A stretch of DNA of 37,863 nt from the NCBI GenBank assembly GCA_009843735.1, contig VYCW01000053.1, positions 1 to 37,863 on the forward strand. Reading direction: 5' to 3'. The notes below the pieces were generated by a model. It had not been told where the DNA came from. It did no database searches and worked only from the letters and a program-made list of their open reading frames with translations. This document shows, one piece after another, positions 7,237 through 14,830 of the stretch. The first letter of the stretch is position 1. Each line of letters starts with the position of its first letter. The DNA comes from Acidimicrobiaceae bacterium (lineage in GTDB: Bacteria > Actinomycetota > Acidimicrobiia > Acidimicrobiales > Aldehydirespiratoraceae). The position numbers and the translations under genes were made by a program.

Positions 7237-8853
7237 TCACTCCACGTCCGCCATCAGGATGGGCGGGTTGTGCACATGCGTGATCGTCGGCGACGGGCCG
7301 ACCACGTCGCTGGCCATCTCCAGGGCGTCTGACAGGGTGGAGGCCGGCTGGAAGCCCATCCGGCGCACCGCCCGGGGGTCGCCGCCCACCACGATCACCC
7401 GGCCCAGCCACTGCAGGGCGTGCGCCCCCCAGTACCACATGTAGAAGGGATGCACCCCGTGGTAGGCGTAGCTGGTGCGGTAGAGGTGCACGTACCACTC
7501 GTCGGTGGCGAACTGGGCCTCGTACTTGGCCTCCAGCTCGGCCGGGTCGGTGGTCTCCGCCAGCAGCTGCTCGAAGAAGTCGATGTAGCTGGGGTGGTGC
7601 ACCGGGTGGAACTCCCAGCGGGTCGGGTGGCTCATGATGACCACCCCGCCCTCGCGCACCAGCGGCTGACCCCGGTACAGGTTGAAGAAGTAGCCGAGGC
7701 CCAGGCACATCACCAGGATCGGGTTCATCACCGAGTTGACGTTGTACGGGCAGATGTAGGGCAGCCCCATGGTGAGCACGTCGGTCTGGCCCTGCACCGG
7801 CACCAGATGCTGGGCCAGCACGTTGGCGGTGGTGCTCTCGTGGACCGGCTCCACCGCGCCGGCCTGCACCGAGGTCATCTCATAGGGCGCCAGCCACCGG
7901 CCGAACACACCCCGGCAGGCCGCCGGCGGCATCGCCTTGAGCCCGGCGTGCATGGCCATGAACGAGGCCCGGTCCCGGGCGCTCCACTCCCACTCGCGCT
8001 TCTGCAGCACGGCCAGAGGGCCGTCGTGGCCGAAGGTGTTGTTGTTGACGGTGGTCTCGATCTGGAAGATCGGCGGCCCGTTGGCCTTTATCACCTCGCC
8101 CTGGCGCCAGTTGGATCGGTGCAGCTCGGAGCGGGGCCGGTCCATGAACGAGCGGGAGTGCTCCATGGTGTGCACGTTGTGGTGGTGGCGCAGCGACCAG
8201 TAGTCGGCCAGGCCGGTTGCGGTGGACTTCCAGCCCCCGTCCATCGCCACCAGGTTGATGTTCACGTACACCAGCAGGTCGCTCTCCGCGGCCCGCCGGT
8301 TCATGGTGACCAGCTCGTCGTGGTCGGTGCGGCCCAGCACCACCATGCCGTCGGGGTCCTCGGCGTCGTGGTTGTACAGCGCGTCCTGGGGGGCGAAGGC
8401 GTCGAATACCCGCTCGCCCAGCGCGTGGCGCAGCTCGTCGTCGGTCATGCGGCGGTGCAGCGCCAGGGCCGCGATCAGGTGCACGTCATCGACGCCCGCG
8501 GCGGCGGCCATGTCGAGCACCTGCTCGATCACCCTCTGGCGGATGTCGGGCCTGCGCATGGGCGGCAGCGGCAGCGAGATGTCGTCGAAGGCGATGGTCA
8601 GTTTCATTCCCGGACGCAGAAGCGCCGGCAGCGGATCGGAGTCGAGGGGGTTCAGCAGGGCGTCGCGGATGGCCGCCTCAGGGTCGGCGAGGCCGGGGAG
8701 GGGCTCGGCGGGATAGATCACCCGGCTGCGGCCCGCGGGCAGCCTCTCGAGGCGGAAGCCCTCGCCGTGGTGGAACAGGATGGGCGGGGTGGACCGGTCG
8801 ACGTCCAGGACCAGCCCGGGCCTTGGGGCGCGCTGGCGGCGCTCGGTGGCCAT
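7237..8853 (-). CDS. LarA/DUF2088 family protein (nickel-pincer racemase homologue)
   Basis: The protein is related to LarA, the lactate racemase that uses a nickel-pincer nucleotide. Residues 80-150 (LTIAFDDISLPLPPMRRPDI, then LIAALALHRRMTDDEL) match the DUF2088 N-domain. By spacing, the LarA residues Arg75, His108, Lys184 and His200 correspond here to R100, H133, K209 (GGWKS) and H225, with exact 76- and 16-residue intervals. The second catalytic histidine (LarA His174) falls on Ile199. Cofactor attachment and nickel ligation therefore look kept, while racemase acid-base chemistry looks changed. It is 538 residues against about 425 for LarA, with a long C-terminal part rich in Trp, Tyr and His. 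Its ATG overlaps the upstream stop by one base (TGATG), so it is tightly coupled to the SDR-HAD gene. Substrate unknown; no larB, larC or larE is in the window. Confidence 0.82.
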   Translation of the reverse strand: MATERRQRAPRPGLVLDVDRSTPPILFHHGEGFRLERLPAGRSRVIYPAEPLPGLADPEAAIRDALLNPLDSDPLPALLRPGMKLTIAFDDISLPLPPMRRPDIRQRVIEQVLDMAAAAGVDDVHLIAALALHRRMTDDELRHALGERVFDAFAPQDALYNHDAEDPDGMVVLGRTDHDELVTMNRRAAESDLLVYVNINLVAMDGGWKSTATGLADYWSLRHHHNVHTMEHSRSFMDRPRSELHRSNWRQGEVIKANGPPIFQIETTVNNNTFGHDGPLAVLQKREWEWSARDRASFMAMHAGLKAMPPAACRGVFGRWLAPYEMTSVQAGAVEPVHESTTANVLAQHLVPVQGQTDVLTMGLPYICPYNVNSVMNPILVMCLGLGYFFNLYRGQPLVREGGVVIMSHPTRWEFHPVHHPSYIDFFEQLLAETTDPAELEAKYEAQFATDEWYVHLYRTSYAYHGVHPFYMWYWGAHALQWLGRVIVVGGDPRAVRRMGFQPASTLSDALEMASDVVGPSPTITHVHNPPILMADVE

Positions 8854-11225
8854 CAGGCCGACCCCACCAGTGCCGGGCGGCGGCCGCGGGCCCGGCCGCG
8901 GATGCGGGGACCCATGGGCAGCAGCTTGGTGGGCGCGCCAGCGCTGGTGGCCCAGTGCTCGATCAGCCAGCCCCGCCGCCGGGCCAGAGCGGCCAGCTTG
9001 GTCTCGGGGTTCACCGCCACCGGGAAGCCCACCGCCTCCAGCATGGGCAGGTCAGAAGTGCTGTCGGCGTAGGCCACCGACTCCCGCAGGTCGAGGCCGT
9101 GGGCCTCGGCGAAGTCGGCCAGCGTCTGGTAGCGGGCCTCGCCGGTGGGGGGCACGTTCAGCAGCCGGCCGTCGTAGGCGCCGTCGCTGGATCCCATCTC
9201 CGCCGCCACGATGTGGTCGAACAGGGGTCGCAGCGGCTCCACCACGAAGTCCAGGGCCCCGGTGATGAGCAGGGTCATGTGGCCGGCCTGACGGTGCTCC
9301 CGGATGCGGCGGATCCCCTGCGGGAACGACTTGGTGAGGATCAGGTCGCTGAGCATCTCGGCGCAGTCGCTGTCGAGCCGGTCCGTCGAGGCGCCCTCGA
9401 AGCGCCGGTAGAAGTAGCGCAGGAAGTCGCTGCGGTCGCGGCGGTCAAGGGCCAGCAGCCTCGGCGCCTCCGCCAGCGTGCGGGCCGCGAAGCGCACCCG
9501 GTCGAGGTCGTCGAGGTCCCGGGTGGCGAGCCACGCATAGCTGGCCACCACGTTCGACGCGATCAGGGTGTTCTCCAGGTCGAACACGGCCAGATGGCGC
9601 TGCGGGTCCAGCACCTGGCGCCGCAGCCGCGACGAGCGCGACTCGGTCCGGCCCGGCCCGGCGCCGGGAGCCATCTTCAGCCGGGCCTGCTCCACCATCG
9701 ACGGCAGATGCACCTGCTGCACGTACTGGGTCCAGTCCACGCTGCGGGGGTCGAAGCAGAACTCCGACCGGTCGGCGTCGTCGAGCGAGTCCCACAGCGC
9801 CAGCAGGCGGTCGAGTTGGTAGATGGCCTCGCACTCGGCGTAGGCGCCGTAGAGCTCGACGTACTCGCTGGCCCGCTCGAGCTGCTGGCGGCGCTCCTCC
9901 AGGGTGGCGCTCATCACCGCGTGGCGGCCCCTCAGGGGCAGCGCGGTGAGCACCCGGTCGGCGGTCTCCAGCGACCGCTGGGCCCGGTGCAGCTGCCGGG
10001 CCACCCTGCCGCGGCCGGGGAAGGACCACCGGGGCACCGGGATCGGCTGGTTGAACTCGTCGTAGACGGGGTGCTCGGTGAACCATCCGCTCACCAGGTC
10101 GAAGAGCTTGCCGTACTTGAGCGGGTTGATCGCCCCGCTGGCCACCTGGGTGACGTCGGGGCTCGGATCGACGGGGCCGCGGGCAGCCACCGCAAAGATG
10201 GTGGCCACCACCAGGTCGACGGGAATCACGTCGATGATGCCCTCGGGAACGCCGGGGAACTCCTTGAGCAGTCCCCGGGCGTAGGCCGCGATCACCGGCT
10301 CGGCCATGCGGAATCCGCGGATCCACCCCGGATAGGGCTCGGCTAGCGCCGACTCGATGATCGAGGGCCGCACGATGCTCACCGCAATGTCGCCGCGGGT
10401 CTCGGCCAGGGCCCGCTCGCCGAGGGCCTTGGTGAACGCGTAGGCGTCGGGGAAGCCGAGGCTCGCGGCCCGGGCCCGGCCCGCGGCCGTCATCTGGTCG
10501 TTGACCCAGCGGCGCCGCAGGCTCTCCACCTTCTCGGACAGCGCGGGTATGCCGGCCGCGCCCAGCTCCCGGCGGGCCTGGACCGCTAGCGCCTCCAGGC
10601 GCTCCGGGCTGCGGCTGGCCTGCTCGGCGTCGCGGCGGGCCCGGCGGGCGCTGTCGACCTCGTCGCGCCAGCCGACATCGGTGAAGAAGGGGGAGTCGTC
10701 CACGAGCTGCTCGGGTGCCGCGCCGCGCCGGCTGCCGGCCACATAGCAGGTGGACACCGCGATCATGTGAGCCTTCGAGCCGGCCTCGTCGAGCACCGCG
10801 GCCACCCGGGCCGGTCCCAGCAGGTTGACCTCCACCGCGTCGTCGAGGGCCGAATCGAAGTTCACGGTGGCGGCCGAGTGAACCACGATGTCGCAGCTGG
10901 CCAGCAGGGCCCGGCCCTCGTCGTCGAGCCCGAGCCCGTCGTTGCTCACATCCCCGGCGAGGGCTTTCACCCGCCGGGCCGTCATCTCGTCGTAGGTCTC
11001 CGGTGATCCTGGCTGGTCCAGCTCGGACCGGAGCCGGTCGAAAGCGTCGTTGCGCAGCACGTCGCGCTGTACTCGCTGAACCGCGCCCCGGCGGCCCGGA
11101 CGCACCACCAGCACCAGCTCGCAGTCAGGCACGCAGCGCAGCAGGCGCTCGGTCAGCGCGGTCCCCAGGAACCCGGTCGCGCCGGTGATGGCGATGCGCT
11201 TTCCGGCCAGGGACTCCGTGATCAC
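8853..11225 (-). CDS. Fusion: fatty acyl-CoA reductase-like SDR plus HAD-IB hydrolase domain
   Basis: Two enzymes are fused in 790 residues. Residues 1 to about 400 form an extended SDR of the fatty-acyl-CoA or thioester reductase type (NAD_binding_4): ITGATGFLG at 13-21 binds NAD(P), VSTCYV is near 160, and Y262-A-F-T-K266 is the active-site pair. Residues about 545-760 form a HAD-IB domain with YADSTSDLPML as motif IV. Its motif I is D549-L-E-N-T, so the second, acid-base aspartate of DxDxT is a glutamate. The SDR part may reduce or modify a fatty thioester, and the HAD part may remove phosphate. I start at the GTG at 11223-11225 because the Rossmann fold begins within 15 residues; the longer open frame upstream looks non-coding. 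It is the first gene of an operon with the LarA-like and acyltransferase genes. Confidence 0.82.
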   Translation of the reverse strand: MITESLAGKRIAITGATGFLGTALTERLLRCVPDCELVLVVRPGRRGAVQRVQRDVLRNDAFDRLRSELDQPGSPETYDEMTARRVKALAGDVSNDGLGLDDEGRALLASCDIVVHSAATVNFDSALDDAVEVNLLGPARVAAVLDEAGSKAHMIAVSTCYVAGSRRGAAPEQLVDDSPFFTDVGWRDEVDSARRARRDAEQASRSPERLEALAVQARRELGAAGIPALSEKVESLRRRWVNDQMTAAGRARAASLGFPDAYAFTKALGERALAETRGDIAVSIVRPSIIESALAEPYPGWIRGFRMAEPVIAAYARGLLKEFPGVPEGIIDVIPVDLVVATIFAVAARGPVDPSPDVTQVASGAINPLKYGKLFDLVSGWFTEHPVYDEFNQPIPVPRWSFPGRGRVARQLHRAQRSLETADRVLTALPLRGRHAVMSATLEERRQQLERASEYVELYGAYAECEAIYQLDRLLALWDSLDDADRSEFCFDPRSVDWTQYVQQVHLPSMVEQARLKMAPGAGPGRTESRSSRLRRQVLDPQRHLAVFDLENTLIASNVVASYAWLATRDLDDLDRVRFAARTLAEAPRLLALDRRDRSDFLRYFYRRFEGASTDRLDSDCAEMLSDLILTKSFPQGIRRIREHRQAGHMTLLITGALDFVVEPLRPLFDHIVAAEMGSSDGAYDGRLLNVPPTGEARYQTLADFAEAHGLDLRESVAYADSTSDLPMLEAVGFPVAVNPETKLAALARRRGWLIEHWATSAGAPTKLLPMGPRIRGRARGRRPALVGSA

Positions 11226-11351
11226 GTCGTTAGTTCTAGTGCCCGCGGACACCGGAGGCTCACAACGGCCTTCGCGAATCCCATCAAGGTGGCGAGGCCG
11301 TTCCGGAATTTTCCTGGCTGACCGTAGTCTCCTGCCCCCGTCTACCTGGTG

Positions 11352-11387
11352 ATTGCATATTGCTGGCAATGCTGGCAAAATGCTTGC
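11352..11387 (+). promoter_or_regulatory. Operator-like GCAA/TTGC repeats before the antitoxin gene
   Basis: The 36 bases before the antitoxin ATG hold TTGC-TG-GCAA, a second TGCTGGCAA in direct repeat, and GCAA-N5-TTGC. Such short nested inverted repeats are the usual binding sites of ribbon-helix-helix antitoxins, which repress their own operon together with the toxin. The rest of the 11226-11387 gap must hold the SDR-HAD promoter; no clear box is visible. Confidence 0.5.
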
Positions 11388-11624
11388 ATGCCGGTCCAGA
11401 TCACCATCAGGAACGTTCCCGAGGAAGTCCGCGACGAGCTGGCCGCGCGGGCCGCTCTCAAGCGCCAGTCCATGCAGGAGTACCTGCTCAGCGAGCTGGA
11501 ACGACTCGCCGGCCTGCCTTCCATTGAGACAGTTCTGGACGAGGTGCGCCGCCGCGTCGAAGCCTCGGGAACTTCTATTCCAAGCTCGGTCATCCTCGAG
11601 GCACGCGACGCCGACCGCAAGTGA
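11388..11624 (+). CDS. FitA/VapB-type antitoxin, ribbon-helix-helix
   Basis: A 78-residue protein whose N-terminus (MPVQITIRNVPEEVRDELAA) has the beta strand and helix of a ribbon-helix-helix DNA-binding fold, followed by KRQSMQEYLLSELERLA. This is the FitA-like group that neutralises a PIN-domain toxin through its C-terminal tail. I start at the ATG at 11388, where the conserved fold begins; an upstream in-frame start would run through the operator repeats. Its stop overlaps the toxin start in a GTGA, so the two are translated together. It is likely autoregulated through the repeats just upstream. Confidence 0.88.
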   Translation: MPVQITIRNVPEEVRDELAARAALKRQSMQEYLLSELERLAGLPSIETVLDEVRRRVEASGTSIPSSVILEARDADRK

Positions 11625-12025
11625 GCGCAGTCGTCGATTCGTCGGTGCTGGTAGCCGCGCTGGTCGAGTCGCAGACCGACGGCCCCTGGGCTCGCGCTTC
11701 GATCACCAGAGCTTCCCTGGCTGCGCCCGAACTGGCCCTGGCGGAAGCCACCAACCTGCTGCGCCGGCTGGAGCTGTCCGGATGGGCCACCCGCCTTGAA
11801 GCGACGGCCGCGTGCCGCGACCTGCTCCGGCTCAACATCGAGCGCTACCCGTTCGCTCCCTTCGCCGAGCGGGTGTGGGAGCTCCGAGCCAACCTCACCG
11901 CCTACGATGCCTGGTACGTGGCCCTGGCCGAGACGCTCGGCTGGCCGCTGATCACCCTCGATCGCCGCATCGCTCGAGCCAACGGCCCCCGGTGCGAAGT
12001 GATCGTCCCACCGCACGACTCCTGA
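11621..12025 (+). CDS. VapC/FitB-type PIN-domain toxin
   Basis: A 134-residue PIN-domain ribonuclease, the normal size for VapC toxins, which cut tRNA or rRNA when freed from the antitoxin. The acidic metal-binding residues are in place: D6 (VVDSSVL), E42 (LALAEATN), D96 (AYDAWYVALAE) and D114 (ITLDRR). All four being intact suggests an active enzyme. The GTG start overlaps the antitoxin stop by 4 bp. The pair sits between a lipid-type operon and ddl, with convergent ddl downstream and a GC-rich hairpin between them. The RNA target cannot be predicted from sequence. Confidence 0.9.
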   Translation: MSAVVDSSVLVAALVESQTDGPWARASITRASLAAPELALAEATNLLRRLELSGWATRLEATAACRDLLRLNIERYPFAPFAERVWELRANLTAYDAWYVALAETLGWPLITLDRRIARANGPRCEVIVPPHDS

Positions 12026-12034
12026 CGTTCGTTG

Positions 12035-12059
12035 CCCGGCCGGCCTGAGCCGGCTCGGG
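12035..12059. terminator. Bidirectional hairpin between toxin and ddl
   Basis: GCCGGC (12039-12044), a CTGA loop and GCCGGC (12049-12054) form a stem that outer CCC/GGG bases extend. It fills the 34-bp gap between two convergent genes. It has no T tract, which is common for terminators in GC-rich actinobacteria. Confidence 0.5.
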
Positions 12060-13196
12060 TCACCCGCCGGTGCGAGAGGCGGCTTCGGGGTCGGTGTGGG
12101 TGTGGAGCTCCTGCCGGGCGTGGCGCTCCAGGGCCAGATCCACGAGGCGGTCGATCAGCTGGGGGTAGGGGAGGCCGCTGGCGTCCCACAGCTTCGGGTA
12201 CATCGAGATGGGGGTGAAGCCCGGCATCGTGTTGAGTTCGCTCACCATCCAGCCCCGATCGCCGCGGCCGTCGCGCCCGTCCTCGTACAGGAAGTCGACC
12301 CGGGCCAGGCCCTCCACCCGCAGGGCCCGGTAGGCGTCGATGGCGAGGCTCTGGCAGGTGGCGACCTCGTCGTCGTCGAGCGGGGCGGGAATCAGCAACT
12401 CGGCCCCGTCCTCGTACTTGTCGGCGTAGTCGTAGAACTCGGCGCCGGGGACTATCTCGCCGGGCAGGCTGGCCTCGGGGTCGTCGTTGCCGAGGACGGC
12501 GACTTCGATCTCACGGGCCCGGGCCTCCTCCTCCACGATGATGCTGCGGTCGTAGCGGCAGGCGAGCCGCAGCCCCTCGGCGACAGCCTGGTGGGTCGTC
12601 GCCCTGGTGATCCCCACTGAGGATCCCATGCTGGCTGGCTTGACGAACACGGGCAGGCCCAGCTCCTCGATGATGTCGTCGAGAATCGGCGCCAGTTCGG
12701 CGTCGCCGACTTGGGGGTCGTCGAGTACGAGGGCCCGCCAGCGGGCATGAGCGATGCCCGCGGCAGCCAGCATCGTGTTGGCCGCGGTCTTGTCCATGCA
12801 CAGCGCGGAGGCCAGCACCCCCGCCCCGGCGTAGGGGACGCCGGCCAGTTCCAGCAGTCCCTGGACCGTGCCGTCCTCTCCCATCGGGCCGTGCAAGATG
12901 GGCAGCACCACCGTGGGCCCGCCCGCTCCGGCACCGGCGGCCAGCACCGGCAGTGGGTCCACGCGGGGACCGGTCGCGCTGAGCCGCTCGGGCAGTGCGG
13001 CGGGTCCGGCGCCGAGAGCCTCGAGAGCCTCGGCGGCCCGGACCCAGCGGCCCTCCCGGGTGATGCCGATGGGTTCGACCGCGTATCTCTCCGGGTCGGC
13101 GGCGGCCACTACATGGCGGGCCGACACGCAGGACACGTCGTGCTCGGCGGATCGGCCGCCGAACAGCACCACCAGCCTGATCCTGCGGTCCTCCAT
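12060..13196 (-). CDS. ddl: D-alanine--D-alanine ligase
   Basis: Joins two D-alanines with ATP in the cytosol for the tip of the peptidoglycan stem peptide. The 378 residues have the ATP-grasp layout: an N-domain with VVLFGGRSAEHDVS, then HGPMGEDGTVQG, KPASMGSSVGI in the ATP-binding part, and the metal-binding end ELNTMPGFTPISMYPKLW. The omega-loop sequence EFYDYADKYE has the tyrosine and lysine typical of D-Ala-D-Ala rather than D-Ala-D-lactate ligases. The ATG at 13194-13196 is 8 nt downstream of a TAGCGT -10 box. It is divergent from murF, whose product adds this same dipeptide, across a gap with a duplicated palindromic element. Confidence 0.96.
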   Translation of the reverse strand: MEDRRIRLVVLFGGRSAEHDVSCVSARHVVAAADPERYAVEPIGITREGRWVRAAEALEALGAGPAALPERLSATGPRVDPLPVLAAGAGAGGPTVVLPILHGPMGEDGTVQGLLELAGVPYAGAGVLASALCMDKTAANTMLAAAGIAHARWRALVLDDPQVGDAELAPILDDIIEELGLPVFVKPASMGSSVGITRATTHQAVAEGLRLACRYDRSIIVEEEARAREIEVAVLGNDDPEASLPGEIVPGAEFYDYADKYEDGAELLIPAPLDDDEVATCQSLAIDAYRALRVEGLARVDFLYEDGRDGRGDRGWMVSELNTMPGFTPISMYPKLWDASGLPYPQLIDRLVDLALERHARQELHTHTDPEAASRTGG

Positions 13197-13197
13197 G

Positions 13198-13212
13198 GCT
13201 AGCGACGCTAGC
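13198..13212 (-). promoter_or_regulatory. ddl promoter -10 box within a perfect palindrome
   Basis: GCTAGCG-A-CGCTAGC is a perfect 7-bp inverted repeat with a one-base centre. Read on the minus strand it contains TAGCGT (13210 to 13205), ending 8 nt before the ddl ATG. A regulator binding the palindrome would block this promoter; alternatively the symmetry is a chance product of the GC-rich -10 box. Confidence 0.5.
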
Positions 13213-13222
13213 GCCCGGCCTC

Positions 13223-13273
13223 GAATTGGCAGCGTTTCGGGCAGTATGCGTGCATCGCGCTGCCAGTTCGCGG
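13223..13273. repeat. 51-bp palindromic element between ddl and murF, copy 1
   Basis: The 51-bp unit is repeated at 13295-13345 with 48 of 51 identical positions and a 72-bp period. Each unit has ends AATTGGCAGCG and CGCTGCCAGTT, which pair at 10 of 11 positions around a central TATGCGTGCAT. It could be a regulator site, a stem-loop in the 5' region of either gene, or a duplicated REP-like element. Confidence 0.75.
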
Positions 13274-13294
13274 CCGGTGCTTCGGCGGGCCGGG

Positions 13295-13345
13295 GAATTG
13301 GCAGCGTTTTGGGCGGTATGCGTGCATTGCGCTGCCAGTTCGCGG
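13295..13345. repeat. 51-bp palindromic element between ddl and murF, copy 2
   Basis: Second copy of the element at 13223-13273. It differs at three positions, none inside the 11-bp terminal arms. Its right end lies about 50 bp before the murF start, so it may overlap the murF upstream promoter region. Confidence 0.75.
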
Positions 13346-13397
13346 GCGCTGCCGGAGGTAACGCGACTCCGGGCCGGGCGCGTGTCACACTCGCGCC

Positions 13398-14753
13398 GTG
13401 CGTTGGACGCTCACCGAGATCGCCGCGGCCACGGGGGGCCGATTGCGCGGCGACGGGTCCACCGAAGTCGATGGCGTGACCCAGGACAGCCGCGACGTAC
13501 AACCGGGGATGCTGTTCGTGCCGCTGGTGGCCGAGCGCGACGGCCACGACTTCATCGCCGACGCGGTCGCCGCCGGGGCCTCGGCCTATCTCACCGCCCG
13601 CGGCGTGGCCAGCGCCGACGCGGCGGCGCTGGAGGTGGACGACACGATGGGGGCGCTGACCGCGCTGGCCCGTGAGGCTCGACACCGGCTCGGGGCGGTT
13701 CCAGTGGTGGGCATCACCGGATCGGTGGGCAAGACCACAACCAAGGACCTGCTCGCCGCGGTGCTGGGACAGGACCGGCGGGTGTGGGCCAGCACCCGGT
13801 CGTTCAACAACGAGATCGGCGTGCCGATCACGCTGCTGGCCGCGCCGGATGGCACCGAGGCGGTGGTGGTGGAGATGGGCTCGCGGGGCCCCGGCCACAT
13901 CGCCGAGCTCTGCCGTATCGCCCGACCGTCCATGGGGGTAGTCACCACCGTGGGCCTGTCGCACACCAGCGAACTGGGGTCGCTGGCTGCGGTGGTGTCG
14001 GCCAAGCAGGAGCTGGTCGAGTCGCTGCCCGCAGCCGCCGACGGGGGAGTGGCCTTCCTCAACGCCGGAGTGCCCGAGGTGGCGGCCATGGCTGAGACCA
14101 CCCAGGCCCGGGTGGTCACCTTCGGCGACGGGGGACAGGTGAGCGCTGAGAGCCTCGAACTCGACGACGATCTGACGCCGCGCTTCGTGCTTCACAGCCC
14201 CAGCGGCGAGATCGACGTGGAGCTGGGGGCCAGAGGCGTCCACTCGGTGGACAACGCGCTGGCCGCGGCCGCGGTGGGCTTGGAGCTGGGTGTCTCGCTG
14301 GCGGGCGTGGCCGCCGGGCTGGCCACTCCGACGCTGTCGCCGCTGCGCATGGAGGTCGTGCGCAGCGCGGAGGGCGCCCGCCTGCTCAACGACTGCTACA
14401 ACGCCAACCCGCTGTCGATGCGAGCGGCGCTGCACGCGCTGGCCGCGCTCCCGGCAGAGCGCCGGATCGCGGTGCTGGGCACCATGGCCGAGCTGGGCGA
14501 GTTCGAGGCGCAAGAGCACGCCGCCGCGGCCTCGCTGGCGGCCCGGCTCGGCATCACGGTGGTGGCGGTGGACGCGCCGGGCTACTCAAGGGGCGGTGCC
14601 CTGGTCATCCACGCCGAGGGAATCGACGGCGCGCTGGAGGCGCTGCGCGACCTCGGCGGTCTCGGCGCCGGCGACGCCGTGCTGGTCAAGGGATCGCGGG
14701 TCGCCGGTCTCGAGCGCCTGGTGGAACGGCTCGTGACCGGCGCCGATGGCTGA
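13398..14753 (+). CDS. murF: UDP-N-acetylmuramoyl-tripeptide--D-alanyl-D-alanine ligase
   Basis: Adds the D-Ala-D-Ala dipeptide to UDP-MurNAc-tripeptide with ATP, the last cytosolic step of the muropeptide. The 451 residues show the three Mur ligase domains: an N-domain (DSRDVQPGMLFVPL), a central ATPase domain with P-loop GITGSVGKTTTK (105-116) and STRSFNNEIGVP, and a C-domain with NDCYNANPLSMRAAL and the final KGSR. The GTG start at 13398 gives (M)RWTLTEIAAATGG, the usual beginning of MurF. A CACACT hexamer ends 6 nt before it, a weak -10 in the leaderless position. The partner enzyme Ddl is encoded divergently 200 bp away. No murE or mraY is present, so the standard cell-wall cluster is split here. 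Confidence 0.96.
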   Translation: MRWTLTEIAAATGGRLRGDGSTEVDGVTQDSRDVQPGMLFVPLVAERDGHDFIADAVAAGASAYLTARGVASADAAALEVDDTMGALTALAREARHRLGAVPVVGITGSVGKTTTKDLLAAVLGQDRRVWASTRSFNNEIGVPITLLAAPDGTEAVVVEMGSRGPGHIAELCRIARPSMGVVTTVGLSHTSELGSLAAVVSAKQELVESLPAAADGGVAFLNAGVPEVAAMAETTQARVVTFGDGGQVSAESLELDDDLTPRFVLHSPSGEIDVELGARGVHSVDNALAAAAVGLELGVSLAGVAAGLATPTLSPLRMEVVRSAEGARLLNDCYNANPLSMRAALHALAALPAERRIAVLGTMAELGEFEAQEHAAAASLAARLGITVVAVDAPGYSRGGALVIHAEGIDGALEALRDLGGLGAGDAVLVKGSRVAGLERLVERLVTGADG

Positions 14754-14830
14754 TTGAATCGGCGGCACGACCCGCAACCGGCTGCGCCGGCCAGCACGGA
14801 CACCCCCCCAACCACGAAAGGCCAGACGCA

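Noticed and set aside
7420..10346. Long plus-strand open frames antisense to the LarA-like and SDR-HAD genes
   Set aside because: Composition is that of the reverse complement of GC-rich coding DNA, and there are no domains, while the minus strand holds clear enzyme motifs.
12060..14519. Long minus-strand open frame extending ddl to 819 residues
   Set aside because: The part beyond 13196 runs antisense through murF and the duplicated element. The Ddl fold starts cleanly at the ATG at 13196.
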